A stretch of 64,000 bases of DNA from Azolla caroliniana (lineage: Eukaryota > Polypodiophyta), in assembly GCA_043228905.1 (NCBI GenBank), contig JBHGNT010000009.1, positions 6,014,001-6,078,000 on the forward strand, read 5' to 3'. Shown in pieces: positions 54,030-63,687 of this stretch; position 1 is the first letter of the stretch; each line of letters begins with the position of its first letter. The notes beneath the pieces were generated by a model. It saw only the letters and a list, made by a program, of their open reading frames with translations, did no database searches and had not been told where the DNA came from. The translations under genes were made by a program, and so were the position numbers.

Positions 54030-54565
54030 CTACATCACTTGGAGGTTAGAAAATACAATTAAAGGAAGTGGGAGCCTTGAGCGGAGCAACGGAACGGCGC
54101 GCCAGTGCAGGGCGGAGGTTTGCTGTGTGAGCTTCTCACTAGGAGGTCCGACACAGCGGAATAGTGGCGCGGGAGGTTTGACCCGCGCCAGTGAGCAGCG
54201 GAAACGGATCCGGAGCAGGAGCAATTTTGGACCGCGCCAGTGCAGGGAGGAGGTCTGTAGACGTGGGGCACAGAAGCCTCTCTTTGCTAATTTCGGTATA
54301 GGTGCCTCTCTCTGCTCATTTCGGCACAAAACCCTCTCTCTACTCGTCACAACCTCCCCGCCGCTGCTACTTCGACCTCCTCCAGTTCGAGGAGTGACCC
54401 CCCCCCCCCCCCCCCTATTCGACAAGTGAGAACTCACCAACCACAGTTCGAGTAGGTGGGCTCCCACTCCCGTAACCCCCCCCCCCCCCCCTGCCCCCCC
54501 CCGAAAAAAGAAGAAGAAGAAGCCTGACTACTACCCCCCAAACACATTGGAAGACTCCGTCAATC
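54030..54565 (+). other. Likely 5' UTR of LINE (GC-rich, poly-C runs)
   Basis: GC content rises sharply at about 54050. Motifs GCGCCAGTGCAGGG (54100, 54235) and CTCTCTCTGCTC-like repeats recur, and C runs of about 17 lie at 54399-54416 and 54477-54492. It ends at the ORF1 start. The base composition and position fit an L1-type internal promoter region; the C runs may not be exact in length. Confidence 0.5.
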
Positions 54566-56112
54566 ATGGGAACTTTGAACATCACCCCTATTGATCACAT
54601 AGCACAAACAGGCCCCACGATTGATAACTGAAAAATGCAAGATAAAAGCAACTCTAATAGTGGGGGTCCTTTTGAGATTATTTTCAATAACGAAGAAAGG
54701 CTTCTACTTGAGCAAGAGATAGAGCGCCTTGAGCGAATAGCGGTCATATGCCATGTGATGGGATCACGACCAAACAGAGGCTTGTTGCGATATATGCTGC
54801 AAGCTAAATTTCATTCACAACTACGTGGTATAAAAGAAGTCCAACCGCTTGGTAAAGGCTTCTATACAATCACACTAGAGGACAAGGATTCTGCAGCGAA
54901 CCTCATAGCAATATCTCCCTATCAGGTCCGAAACACAACGATATATGCTGCAAGCTAAATTTCATTCACAACTATGTGGTATAAAAGAAGTCCAACCGCT
55001 TGGTAAAGGCTTCTATAAAATCACACTAGAGGACAAGGATTCTGCAGCGAACCTCATAGCAATATCTCCCTATCAGGTCCGAAACACATGGTTGTTCATG
55101 CGTAAATGGACACATGGTTTTAACCCAGAGAAAGCCGCGCAACAGGATGATTAAATGAAAAAGGTAACAATGTTATTTCCGGGATTATCCTTAGAATACA
55201 ACATGTTACTTCCTACTATTAGAAACTCCTTGGGTATGATATTGGACGAGGAACTAACGCTATCAGACAGGCTAAAGAAACACCTAGGCCCTCCCTCTAT
55301 CCACCTCTTGGTGAAGGACATCAACAAACTTCCTTCCAAGATCCTCATTCCGGGGAAAAACGGAATATGGATTGAACAACGCATAGAAGTGATCGACGCA
55401 CCGGGACAATTTTTTGCATGCAGAAAGCTTGGTCATTTAAAAAAGAACTGCCCCACAAGATGCATTAAGGATTCCACCATGGAGACCTTGGACGGTCGGG
55501 ACACCATAGGAAATCAGAAGCCTCCCCCACTATGACCCGATAAGGATGTGATGGAATGGCGAGTGGTGGGGAAATCCCATGTCCTACATAAAACTCCACA
55601 GTCACAAAATCCTCCATCGCTAGTGAGCCCCAATCGTTTTGATCTACTACAAGAACTCCCCCCCACAGATGAGCACTCCACCAGTGCTTTCTTAAGCCCC
55701 AAGGAAAAACCCAAGGTGACCCCAAACACACAAGAGAAAATCCTCGTTAAAGCTTACAAAACAGGGAAGCGTCGAAGGATAAGTCATGTTAAGACCCTAA
55801 TGCAGAGCTTTAATGGAACTGCACCCAATGGAGAAACAACAAACCAAGGCAGTAGTTTGAATATCACATCTCAGATCATAGCCTTCCCAGCCATAAATGA
55901 GGGTGATACATCTAGCCAGGACCTTGAACAACACCCGCAAAATGCCCTGAAATGGCTAGGTATAGGGCATACGACAATGGACAAAATAAGGGTACATGTA
56001 TCGGCGGTACACAAGAATGGAGTACCGACGAACTCAATTTCTTTTCCACTCTTGCTTCCAGCACAAGAGGATTGGTCCAAGTCCAAGATCAAAGATACCC
56101 TATGCAGTCAAG
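54566..56112 (+). pseudogene. LINE ORF1: DUF4283 and zinc-knuckle protein (broken)
   Basis: The start MGTLNITPIDHIAQ at 54566 meets a TGA at 54629, then the frame reopens (54635) with RLLLEQEIERLERIAVICHV and LQAKFHSQLRGIKEVQPLGK, the DUF4283 domain of plant L1 ORF1. A 151-bp tandem duplication (54789-54939 repeated at 54940-55090) shifts the frame. The second copy continues to a stop at 55152 and resumes at 55155. The knuckle is ACRKLGHLKKNC near 55415, lacking the first Cys of CX2C. After a stop at 55533, 55548-56110 gives the C-terminal half (SPNRFDLLQELPPTDEHSTS; NALKWLGIGHTTMDKIRVHV). It is cut at 56112 by an LTR element. Confidence 0.82.
54789..55090. repeat. 151-bp direct tandem duplication within LINE ORF1
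   Basis: GATATATGCTGCAAGCTAAA recurs at 54940 and the two copies differ by only two bases by eye (ACTACGTGG/ACTATGTGG and CTATACAATC/CTATAAAATC). The length is not a multiple of three, so it disrupts the frame. Confidence 0.85.
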
Positions 56113-56639
56113 TGTTAAGAAAAGAAATGTAACAGTTCATGCGGGAAGCGTGAACTGCTGAACGCCCCGTGTGTATAAAGGGCATAAATCCTCTGTAACG
56201 GACAGAATGGGTAAATAGATTAGAAGCGTTAAGAAAAGCAATGTAACAGTTCATGCGGGAAGCGTGAACGGCTGAACGCCCCATGTGTATAAAGGGCATA
56301 AATCCTCTGTAAGAGGGAGCGTGTAACTTTTAAGCATAAGGCTTTCTTTTTCTAATAGAATCTTATCTTCTCTGATTGTCTGTGTCTGTGCAACATGTGC
56401 TGACTTGTGTAATCTTTGTACTATTGTGTAAGTGTGTCTTAGAAAGCGTAGGGTAAGAGCCAACGTAGTAGCGCACTCAGGTTCTCGGTCGTAGCTGTGA
56501 ACCTTCACCCATAGATACTCATTATTACACAACCAACGGAGTACGACTCATGCCTCGTGTAACGGCATACCTTGCCACGCAATCCCCTTGAGGTCTATCT
56601 TGAAGGACTGAAGATAGACAATGTTTCGTATCGGTAACA
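56113..56639 (+). repeat. Putative 5' LTR of a gypsy-type element, followed by primer site
   Basis: Begins TGTTAAGAAAAG and ends ATCGGTAACA, with TGTTA/TAACA inverted ends. It contains a 115-bp internal direct repeat (GTTAAGAAAAG at 56114 and 56229; TGTGTATAAAGGGCATAAAT in both, a TATA candidate). Directly after it TTTGGCACGCCCAGTG (56642-56657) fits a plant gypsy primer site. Inserted in LINE ORF1 after CAGTCAAG. Confidence 0.65.
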
Positions 56640-56699
56640 CGTTTGGCACGCCCAGTGATTTGTGATTTCTCACAGACGAACAACAAGGGATGGATGTCT

Positions 56700-57475
56700 A
56701 GTTGTAGATGACCCAGAGAACCGACCCGACTAGACCAACCACTCACGAGGTCCATCACACGCCAGACAGAGGAGCGCGCAAAGCAAAAACCTCGCTTTAG
56801 CTACTCCCTTCAGGAATACAAAGTCGACTCCACGCTCACCAAACAACGCGATGTCAAGCAGGAAGTCCTACCACCACACGAGAACCGTGGTCTTCCCCTA
56901 CCCACCATAGTGTCCGGAATGGCCTTCTCCTATCCACGCTTCAACAACAAAACAGACGCCCCAAGCCACACCCGGCTGTTCCTGAATGTTTGGAACGCTA
57001 ATCACATGGTGCAACGGCTTCCAGTAGTGGAAGCACACTAATCGAAGATTGCAAAGTTCAGATTAACTCTGGATGGGAGAGCGGCGTGCTGGCACTCTCA
57101 GATGGACCTGGCAGCAATCACGACCTTTGATTAGTTGCAATTAGCATTTTTGCGATTTTGTCATAGAAGAGTACCGCAACGAGAGATTATTGGGCAATTT
57201 TACACCATCAAGCAACCGCCAATAGAATCCATTGCGGATTTTAGTCTACGACGACAGCTTACACGGGCCCCAACATATGAGGAAGCTAAGGAGAAATTTT
57301 TGGCAACCCTCCTATGACCTATCAGAACGACGCTGAACACGCATAGTGTGAAAGGGGAAACAACCGATATGGTTATAGAGCGAGCATTACAACTCGAATT
57401 GGAAGAAGAAGATGACGGATTTTCCATGTCGATGTTAGTCAGCCGGCAAGGGAAGTCCAAAATGGGAAAAGGGGG
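56700..57475 (+). pseudogene. gag fragment of the same LTR element
   Basis: Reads MAFSYPRFNNKTDAPSHTRL from 56920, then WNANHMVQRLPVVEAH, stop, SKIAKFRLTLDGRAAW, stop, LAFLRFCHRRVPQREIIGQF, stop, and ERALQLELEEEDDGFSMSML, i.e. a Retrotrans_gag capsid with three in-frame stops. It ends at a purine tract GGGAAAAGGGGGA (57463-57475). No protease or RT follows. Confidence 0.65.
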
Positions 57476-57493
57476 ATAATTAATAACCGGGAG

Positions 57494-57897
57494 CTGATTA
57501 TATATAATATAGAATTATTATGATTTTGAGAAGCGAACGAACGAACTCAAAATCGGTATGCCAATCCGGGTCCGGACCGGTTTGTCGCCGATTGCCGGTT
57601 GGCACCGGTATGTACCTAGAGCCAGAGACCTATAAAAGGGCCCAGTTAGATTGTAAACATTAGCGGATAATTAATAGAGTGCCGTTGTTCTGTATCTTAA
57701 TTAGTGTTAATTACCGTTCTGTGCTAAGTATAATTCATCTTACACATGTATTGTGACTAATGATCTTGCCGATTAGTAACCAATTAGGATTTCATTAATA
57801 GTTCGGTCTAAGTTTATCTCACCGCAACACCCCTTTGACGAAGTGTCTCAAAGGGACACCCTATGTTAGGCCATTGTCCGGCCCTAACGATAACACA
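57494..57897 (+). repeat. Putative LTR of a further retroelement
   Basis: Follows the purine tract. It contains CCTATAAAAGGGCC (TATA) near 57628 and ends CGATAACACA before TTTTTGGCGAGCACGATTCC, a possible primer site. Exact ends are uncertain because no second copy is in the window. Confidence 0.4.
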
Positions 57898-57949
57898 GTT
57901 TTTGGCGAGCACGATTCCTGCACAAACGCAGCGAACAACGGCGGACATA

Positions 57950-58280
57950 GATGACTAGACCAACAAACGACTCGGTTACGGAGCGCGCAAGAAGACATGC
58001 CGAACGACTGCGAAAGCGACAGGCTTTCCAGCAGGCGGCAGAAGAGATCCGTGCGGATCGGTCATTTTCGAAAGTAATCCGGTGAGTGGCCGTGGAGTCA
58101 CTCCGCGGGCAGCAGAATTCCCAACCAGACGAAGGAAGCAGCTTGAGCATTCTTCGGGACGCGGAATCCATTCTGCAGGCACTAGTGACAGGGGCAGGCG
58201 ATTCGGAACCGTTCTCGGCCTTCGAATAAGATTCAGACGGCGGATGCAACGCCCATTCGAATTGAGGCTTCCTCCATGAC
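57950..58280 (+). pseudogene. gag N-terminus of that element
   Basis: MTRPTNDSVTERARRHAERL from 57951, then RADRSFSKVIR, stop at 58081, and ESLRGQQNSQPDEGSSLSIL in frame. It is a highly charged N-terminus of gag type, ended by a junction with a minus-strand fragment of another element at about 58284. Family not identified. Confidence 0.45.
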
Positions 58281-58283
58281 CCA

Positions 58284-58956
58284 TGCTATGTTTTCTTCTT
58301 CTAATATTCCTTGTTCTTTTAACCAATGTTCAAAGCTTTGAACTTGTCGCTTCTCTCTCACATTGAGTGTAGTCATCCCACATGCACCATTAGGTGTTAA
58401 ATATATGTTTCCTTCTTGCTTTCTTCTTCTTCTTGGGGACTTACATTTTCTCGGACTATCTTTGTCCCATTCTACAATAGTCCGTGTTAAAAATCGGAGG
58501 CCTCATCTCTGAGGCTATCTCAATTCCTCTCATGATTAGCTCGCACCGTCAAGAGTTGAACCGACTTCCAACCATCGAGACTCGTCACCCGAGCGAATGC
58601 CGCTCCACTGTCGAACACCTTAGTCTCCATCCTTGATGATGTTATGTAGGGTTGCCCAAGAATCACCGAATGGGAAGCCGAATCTTGCACAAAGAAGTGT
58701 TGGTCAATCTCGACATCCCCAATTGTGACTTGAACATTGGGACATGCTCCATAGAGATCTTCTGCTGCCTTCGTCGCCGCATGAATCTTCCATCCATGGT
58801 TTTTGTTGATAGGCCATCTTCCCTTCTTGTAAAAATCCATCGACATGAGGTTAATCTCTGATCCGTGGTCTATAAGAGCCACAACCGTCTCTTTCTTCTC
58901 TCTAATCTTCACCAAAGTTTCTGTTGTTGCTCTCACCCAATGGGGTCGTGTATAAT
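58284..58956 (-). pseudogene. Gag-protease fragment of the FLDDIP lineage
   Basis: 58936-58520 is open and closely matches the C-terminus of the gag at 17631-19670: VALIDHGSEINLMSMDFYKK, KNHGWKIHAATKAAEDLYGA, VEIDQHFFVQDSASHSVILG. Beyond it to 58440 the gag-pol junction region is recognisable (TCTCGGACTAT, ACAATAGTCCG). The rest of the element is absent on the left. On the right it is interrupted at 58957 by copia D. It keeps the DHG active-site triplet. Confidence 0.85.
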
Positions 58957-59570
58957 TGTTGGGATTACGGTCCCTTCGGATGGGATGGTCGGATGTCGGA
59001 GATGAATGCCGACAAGCCCGGTTTCGGTTTCGGAACCGGATGATGAAGACCCCGACTTCGGAGCCGGATGACGAATGTACCCGGAGAGAGATCCGGATGC
59101 AGGGACATATCCGTGAATATGTCTGCTAAGGGCCCCTGAGGCTATAGTTGTAAATAGCCCCAAAGTCATATATGTATAAATATGACTTAGGGCAAATAGT
59201 TTTAGTGTTGCTAATCATTTTTCTGTTTTTCCACTCAAGAGGAGTGAAGAGGGAGCAACCGTGAGAGAGAGAGAGAGAGATAGAGCGTGAGAGAGGAAGA
59301 GGACGACGCCTCTTTGTATTTCCGCCTCCTGTGGCGAGGACAGCGAGCTCAAGGTCGTCGCCTTGCAGCTCGCCATTGTATACTTCTCTGTATAGTGTTG
59401 GTTTGGAGTCTTGTACTCCCGTGGTTTTTCCCGTCTAGGGTTTTCCACATTAATCCCTGTGTGTTCGCGTTTTTGTTTCTCTTTGTGGTTCCTATTTTCT
59501 GCTCCATTGATTCGCGCTTACTCGGTTGTGGCCGAGCGGTGAAGGTGAATCGAAGCGTTGATTTACAACA
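58957..59570 (+). repeat. 5' LTR of copia D
   Basis: 614 bp, TGTTGGGATTACGG to TTTACAACA. TATA box TGTATAAATATGAC near 59173. The GGTTTTTCCCGTCTAGGG and GGTTGTGGCCGAGCGG motifs are shared with copia C and with the solo LTRs at 4198, 6525 and 27772. Confidence 0.95.
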
Positions 59571-59573
59571 AAC

Positions 59574-59586
59574 TGGTATCAGAGCG
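59574..59586 (+). promoter_or_regulatory. Primer binding site of copia D
   Basis: TGGTATCAGAGCG, the standard initiator tRNA-Met primer site, lies three bases after the LTR. Confidence 0.92.
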
Positions 59587-59600
59587 AACTGCTGCAGAAA

Positions 59601-62600
59601 ATGGAAGGCGGCGGCAGCGGGCAGCCGGGGATGATGGTGCTGAATGCGCAGAATTACGCCGACTGGAAGATCAAGATGGAGGATCTTCTGATTGTTCGGG
59701 ACCTGTACGAACCGATTGACAGGTCGGAAATACCGAAGGGGGTACTTGAGTCGGAATGGAGGCTTCTGAACCGGAAAGCCGTTGCAACCATTCGGCAATA
59801 CGTAGACGTGAGCGTTCTACAACATGTGGCGAACGACACCAACGCATATGAGATGTGGCGGAAGCTGTCGGGCCTCTACGAGAGGAAGAATGCGTTGAAT
59901 CGGACCTCCCTGATGAGGAAGATAGTGAATCTCAAGTACCGGGATGGCGAGAGTATGGTGGAACACGTAAGCACGTTCATGGGATTCGTGAATCAGCTTG
60001 CGGCGATCAAGTTCCCGTTGGAGGATGCGATGCAAGCCATCATCCTGATGTGTACATTGCCGGAAAGCTGGGAGAACTTGGTGGTGACTCTCAGCACCTC
60101 CTGCACAGAAGATAACTTGTCCTTGCAAACGGTAAAGACAAGTATTTTGAACGAAGAAGCGCGTCGGAGAGATAAAGAACCGGCCTCCGACCCGAAGGCG
60201 CTGCTTACCGAATCGGATCGGGGAAGACAATGGAACCGGAGTCCGCAAAGACGGGAGAAGTCGGGGACCCGGTCGCAGTCAAGAGGAAGGCCCACATGCT
60301 TCCACTGTGGGAAACCGGGGCACTTCCGAAAGAATTGTCGGCACTACCGAAAAGACAACGGAGCCGACGACACCGATTCGAAGAAGTCACCGGAGAGAAA
60401 CGGTGCATACCGGGGAGCCACGGACCGGAGAGGTTCGGATCGGCGAGGGCAGGACCGGAAAGGAACAACGGCACTCGCGGCAAGTGAGGAAGAAATCATG
60501 CTCATCACCGAAGAAGGTGAACTAAACGTTGCCGACGATGAGACGACCTGGGTGGTCGATTCCGGAGCATCGTTCCACCTGACCCCGGAGAGAAGATACT
60601 TCTCATCCTACACAGCCGGTGAGCATGGCTGTGTTCGGATGGGAAATGAAGGTACGTGCCGGATTGCCGGCATCGGAGACGTGTGGTTGACAACCCCGAC
60701 CGGATGCAAAATGCTGCTGAAGGATGTCCGACACGTTCCGGAGGTTCGATTGAACCTGATTTCGGCCGGGAGGCTAGACGATGAAGGCTACACAGGTAGC
60801 ATCCGGAACGGCGTAATGAAGTTCAGCAAGGGGAGCCTGATAGTGGCTCGGGCTCGGAAAGTCAACACACTGTACCTGATGAATGCCCGGTTATGTCCGG
60901 AAGAGCTGAACGTGGCAGCCGACACTGCCGGTGAGCTGTGGCACAAGAGACTGTGCCACATGAGTGAGAAGGGGATGAAGAGGCTTGCAGAAGACAACCT
61001 CATTCCAGTGAAGCATGTGCACCTGGAGAAGTGCACCGATTGCCTGGCCGGTAAGCAGAACCGAGCCTCCTTCCACTCAAGGCCACCGACGAGACGTAGC
61101 GCACCAGTGGAGTTGGTGCACACTGATGTGTGTCAGGTAGAAACGAAGTCACATGGCAGAGCCCAGTACTTCGTAACATTCATTGATGATTACAGTCGGA
61201 AGCTGTGGACGGCACCGTTGAAGACAAAGGACCAAGTGTTGTGCGTCTTCAAAGAACTTCACGCGAGAGTGGAAAGGGAATCCGGCAAGAAGCTGAAGGC
61301 GATACGAGCGGATAACGGAGGGGAATACCGGGGGCAGTTCCAGGAGTACTGTCGCACGAAGGGAATCCGGCTCGAGTTTACTGTGCCGAAGACGCCGGAA
61401 CTGAACGGGCTGGCCGAGAGGATGAACCGGACCATAATGGAGAGGGTCCGGAGTATGCTGGCGCATGCGAAATTACCCAAGGGGTTTTGGGCTGAGGCAA
61501 TGTCGACGGCGACATATGTGATAAATAGATCACCCTCAGTACCTTTGGACGGAGACACGCCGCAGAAAGTGTGGACCGGTAAGGAAGTGTCCTACCGGCA
61601 TCTGAAGGTGTTCGGGTGTCTCGCATACGTGCATGTGGCAAAGGACCGGAGAGGAAAGTTAGATCCAAAGACCCGGCCATGCATATTCCTCGGTTACGGC
61701 GACGACGAGTTCGGCTACCGAGTATGGGACCCGGTCGACAAGAAGATATTCAGGAGTCGAGACATCATCTTCATGGAGGACAAGACACTCGCCGACTGGG
61801 AGTCGGAGAAGAAGATGAAGAGCTCCAAGTCGACCGGTGAGGATCAACTCTACGAGGAGCAGTCCCGACCGGCAAGGGACCGGTTAGCACTCGAGGATCC
61901 GGCCGAAGACGGTGAAGAAACAGAACCGGCCGAAGAAGATGAAAATGATACCGGAACCGGCCCCGATCCCGAAATGGATTCGGATGAAGAAGAAGAATCG
62001 GAAGAACCGGTTACCGAAGCTCCCGAACGGAGATATCCTCTAAGAGAGAGGAGGGCCCCCCGGAGATTTCCGGATCCAGAGCACGTGCTGCTAACCGACG
62101 AGGGGGAGCCGGAGAGCTTTGAAGAAGCAAAGCACGACACCCAGAGCCGCAGGTGGTTGAGTGCCATGCAGGACGAGATGGATTCCCTGCATGAGAACCA
62201 CACATATGAACTTGTGGAGTTGCCGAAAGGAAAGCGGGCACTTCGAAACAAGTGGGTGTTCAAGCTGAAACCGGGAGATGCCGGAAACCCCCCGAGATAC
62301 AAAGCCAGGATCGTGGTGAAGGGGTTTCAGCAGAAGAAGGGCGTCGACTTCGACGAGATATTTGCCCCGGTAGTGAAGATGACCTCCATCCGGACGGTGC
62401 TGAGCATAGCGGCAAGCATGGATCTCGAGGTAGAACAGATGGACGTGAAGACGGCATTCCTTCACGGTGACCTCGATGAAGAGATCTACATGCAGCAACC
62501 GGAAGGATTCGAGAAGAAAGGGAAGGAGCACCTGGTATGCCGGTTGAAGAAGAGCCTTTACGGACTGAAGCAGGCTCCCCGGCAATGGTACCGGAAATTC

Positions 62601-63677
62601 GACTCCTTCATGACCGACGAAGGGTACCTCAAAACGCAGTCCGACCACTGCGTGTTTGTGAAGAAGTTCGAAGGAGGAGACTTCCTAATACTCCTCCTGT
62701 ACGTGGACGACATGTTGATCGTCGGACGGGACCAGGTCAAGATACGGATGCTGAAGAAGGCTCTTCACCGAACCTTCTCAATGAAGGACTTGGGTCCGGC
62801 GAGGCAAATACTAGGGATGCACATCATCCGGGACCGGAAGAAGAAGCAGTTGTGGCTGTCACAGGAGAAGTACGTGACGAAGGTGCTTCACCGGTTCAAC
62901 ATGTCGGAAGCAAGACCGGTCGGATCGACCCTCCCGGCAAACTGCAAGCTGTCCAACAAGCAAAGTCCCAAGACAAAGGCTGAAAAGGAGGATATGATGA
63001 AAGTGCCATATGCCTCAGCCGTCGGGAGCTTGATGTACGCCATGGTGTGTACGAGACCGGACATCGGATATGCAGTCGGAGTGGTGAGCCGGTACATGAG
63101 CAATCCCGGCAAAGAGCATTGGAACGCGACTAAGTGGATACTCCGATACCTGAAGGGCACGGCAAACGTGTGCCTCCGATTCGGCTCCGGTAAGCCCGAA
63201 CTCGACGGCTTTACCGATTCGGATATGTCGGCTGATGCTGATACCAGCCGGTCCACATCAGGGTATGTGATGACGTATGCAGGGGGAGTTGTTTCATGGC
63301 AGTCGAGGCTGCAGAAGACGGTTGCGTTGTCAACTACGGAGGCGGAGTACATGGCGGCTGTTGAAGCCGGCAAGGAAGTAATATGGATGAAGGACTTCAT
63401 TAGAGAGCTCGGTATCCGGCAGGAGGAGTACCGACTCTACTGTGACAGTCAGAGTGCAATCCACCTTGCGAAGAACGCGGCCTATCACTCCCGGACGAAG
63501 CACATCCAGCGAAGATATCACTGGATCCGGGAAAGGATAGAAGACAAGGAGTTCGTGCTGACGAAGATCCCCACGGACGAGAACGGGTCGGATATGCTGA
63601 CCAAGGTGCTCACACCCGACAAACTGGAGGCATGCCGGAAGAGGATCGGATTGGATAGACATCCCATGCCGAAGTGA
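59601..63677 (+). CDS. Copia D gag-pol polyprotein, 1358 residues, intact
   Basis: A single ORF starting 15 bp after the primer site, encoding all functions for copia retrotransposition. Gag (UBN2-type) residues 1-225; knuckle CFHCGKPGHFRKNC at 233-246 (CX2CX4HX4C); protease WVVDSGASFHLT near 316; GAG-pre-integrase ELWHKRLCHMSEKGM near 450 with CTDCLAGKQN; integrase DDE in HTDVCQVE (507), RADNGGEYRGQF (569) and TPELNGLAERMNRTIMERV (597-615); RT with VKTAFLHGDLDEEIYMQQPE (948) and LLYVDDMLIVG (1033); RNase H with DSDMSADADTSRSTSGYV (1205), STTEAEYMAAVEAGKEVIWM (1244) and DSQSAIHLAKNAAYHSRTKH (near 1277). All catalytic residues are present. The lineage resembles the Sireviruses least and typical Tork/TNT1-like plant copia most. 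It could be expressed from the LTR TATA box. Confidence 0.95.
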   Translation: MEGGGSGQPGMMVLNAQNYADWKIKMEDLLIVRDLYEPIDRSEIPKGVLESEWRLLNRKAVATIRQYVDVSVLQHVANDTNAYEMWRKLSGLYERKNALNRTSLMRKIVNLKYRDGESMVEHVSTFMGFVNQLAAIKFPLEDAMQAIILMCTLPESWENLVVTLSTSCTEDNLSLQTVKTSILNEEARRRDKEPASDPKALLTESDRGRQWNRSPQRREKSGTRSQSRGRPTCFHCGKPGHFRKNCRHYRKDNGADDTDSKKSPERNGAYRGATDRRGSDRRGQDRKGTTALAASEEEIMLITEEGELNVADDETTWVVDSGASFHLTPERRYFSSYTAGEHGCVRMGNEGTCRIAGIGDVWLTTPTGCKMLLKDVRHVPEVRLNLISAGRLDDEGYTGSIRNGVMKFSKGSLIVARARKVNTLYLMNARLCPEELNVAADTAGELWHKRLCHMSEKGMKRLAEDNLIPVKHVHLEKCTDCLAGKQNRASFHSRPPTRRSAPVELVHTDVCQVETKSHGRAQYFVTFIDDYSRKLWTAPLKTKDQVLCVFKELHARVERESGKKLKAIRADNGGEYRGQFQEYCRTKGIRLEFTVPKTPELNGLAERMNRTIMERVRSMLAHAKLPKGFWAEAMSTATYVINRSPSVPLDGDTPQKVWTGKEVSYRHLKVFGCLAYVHVAKDRRGKLDPKTRPCIFLGYGDDEFGYRVWDPVDKKIFRSRDIIFMEDKTLADWESEKKMKSSKSTGEDQLYEEQSRPARDRLALEDPAEDGEETEPAEEDENDTGTGPDPEMDSDEEEESEEPVTEAPERRYPLRERRAPRRFPDPEHVLLTDEGEPESFEEAKHDTQSRRWLSAMQDEMDSLHENHTYELVELPKGKRALRNKWVFKLKPGDAGNPPRYKARIVVKGFQQKKGVDFDEIFAPVVKMTSIRTVLSIAASMDLEVEQMDVKTAFLHGDLDEEIYMQQPEGFEKKGKEHLVCRLKKSLYGLKQAPRQWYRKFDSFMTDEGYLKTQSDHCVFVKKFEGGDFLILLLYVDDMLIVGRDQVKIRMLKKALHRTFSMKDLGPARQILGMHIIRDRKKKQLWLSQEKYVTKVLHRFNMSEARPVGSTLPANCKLSNKQSPKTKAEKEDMMKVPYASAVGSLMYAMVCTRPDIGYAVGVVSRYMSNPGKEHWNATKWILRYLKGTANVCLRFGSGKPELDGFTDSDMSADADTSRSTSGYVMTYAGGVVSWQSRLQKTVALSTTEAEYMAAVEAGKEVIWMKDFIRELGIRQEEYRLYCDSQSAIHLAKNAAYHSRTKHIQRRYHWIRERIEDKEFVLTKIPTDENGSDMLTKVLTPDKLEACRKRIGLDRHPMPK

Positions 63678-63687
63678 AGGGGGAGTT

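Noticed and set aside
54030-54467. 145-codon minus-strand frame in GC-rich DNA
   Set aside because: It lacks a domain, runs through poly-G (C on plus), and sits in the leader of a plus-strand LINE.
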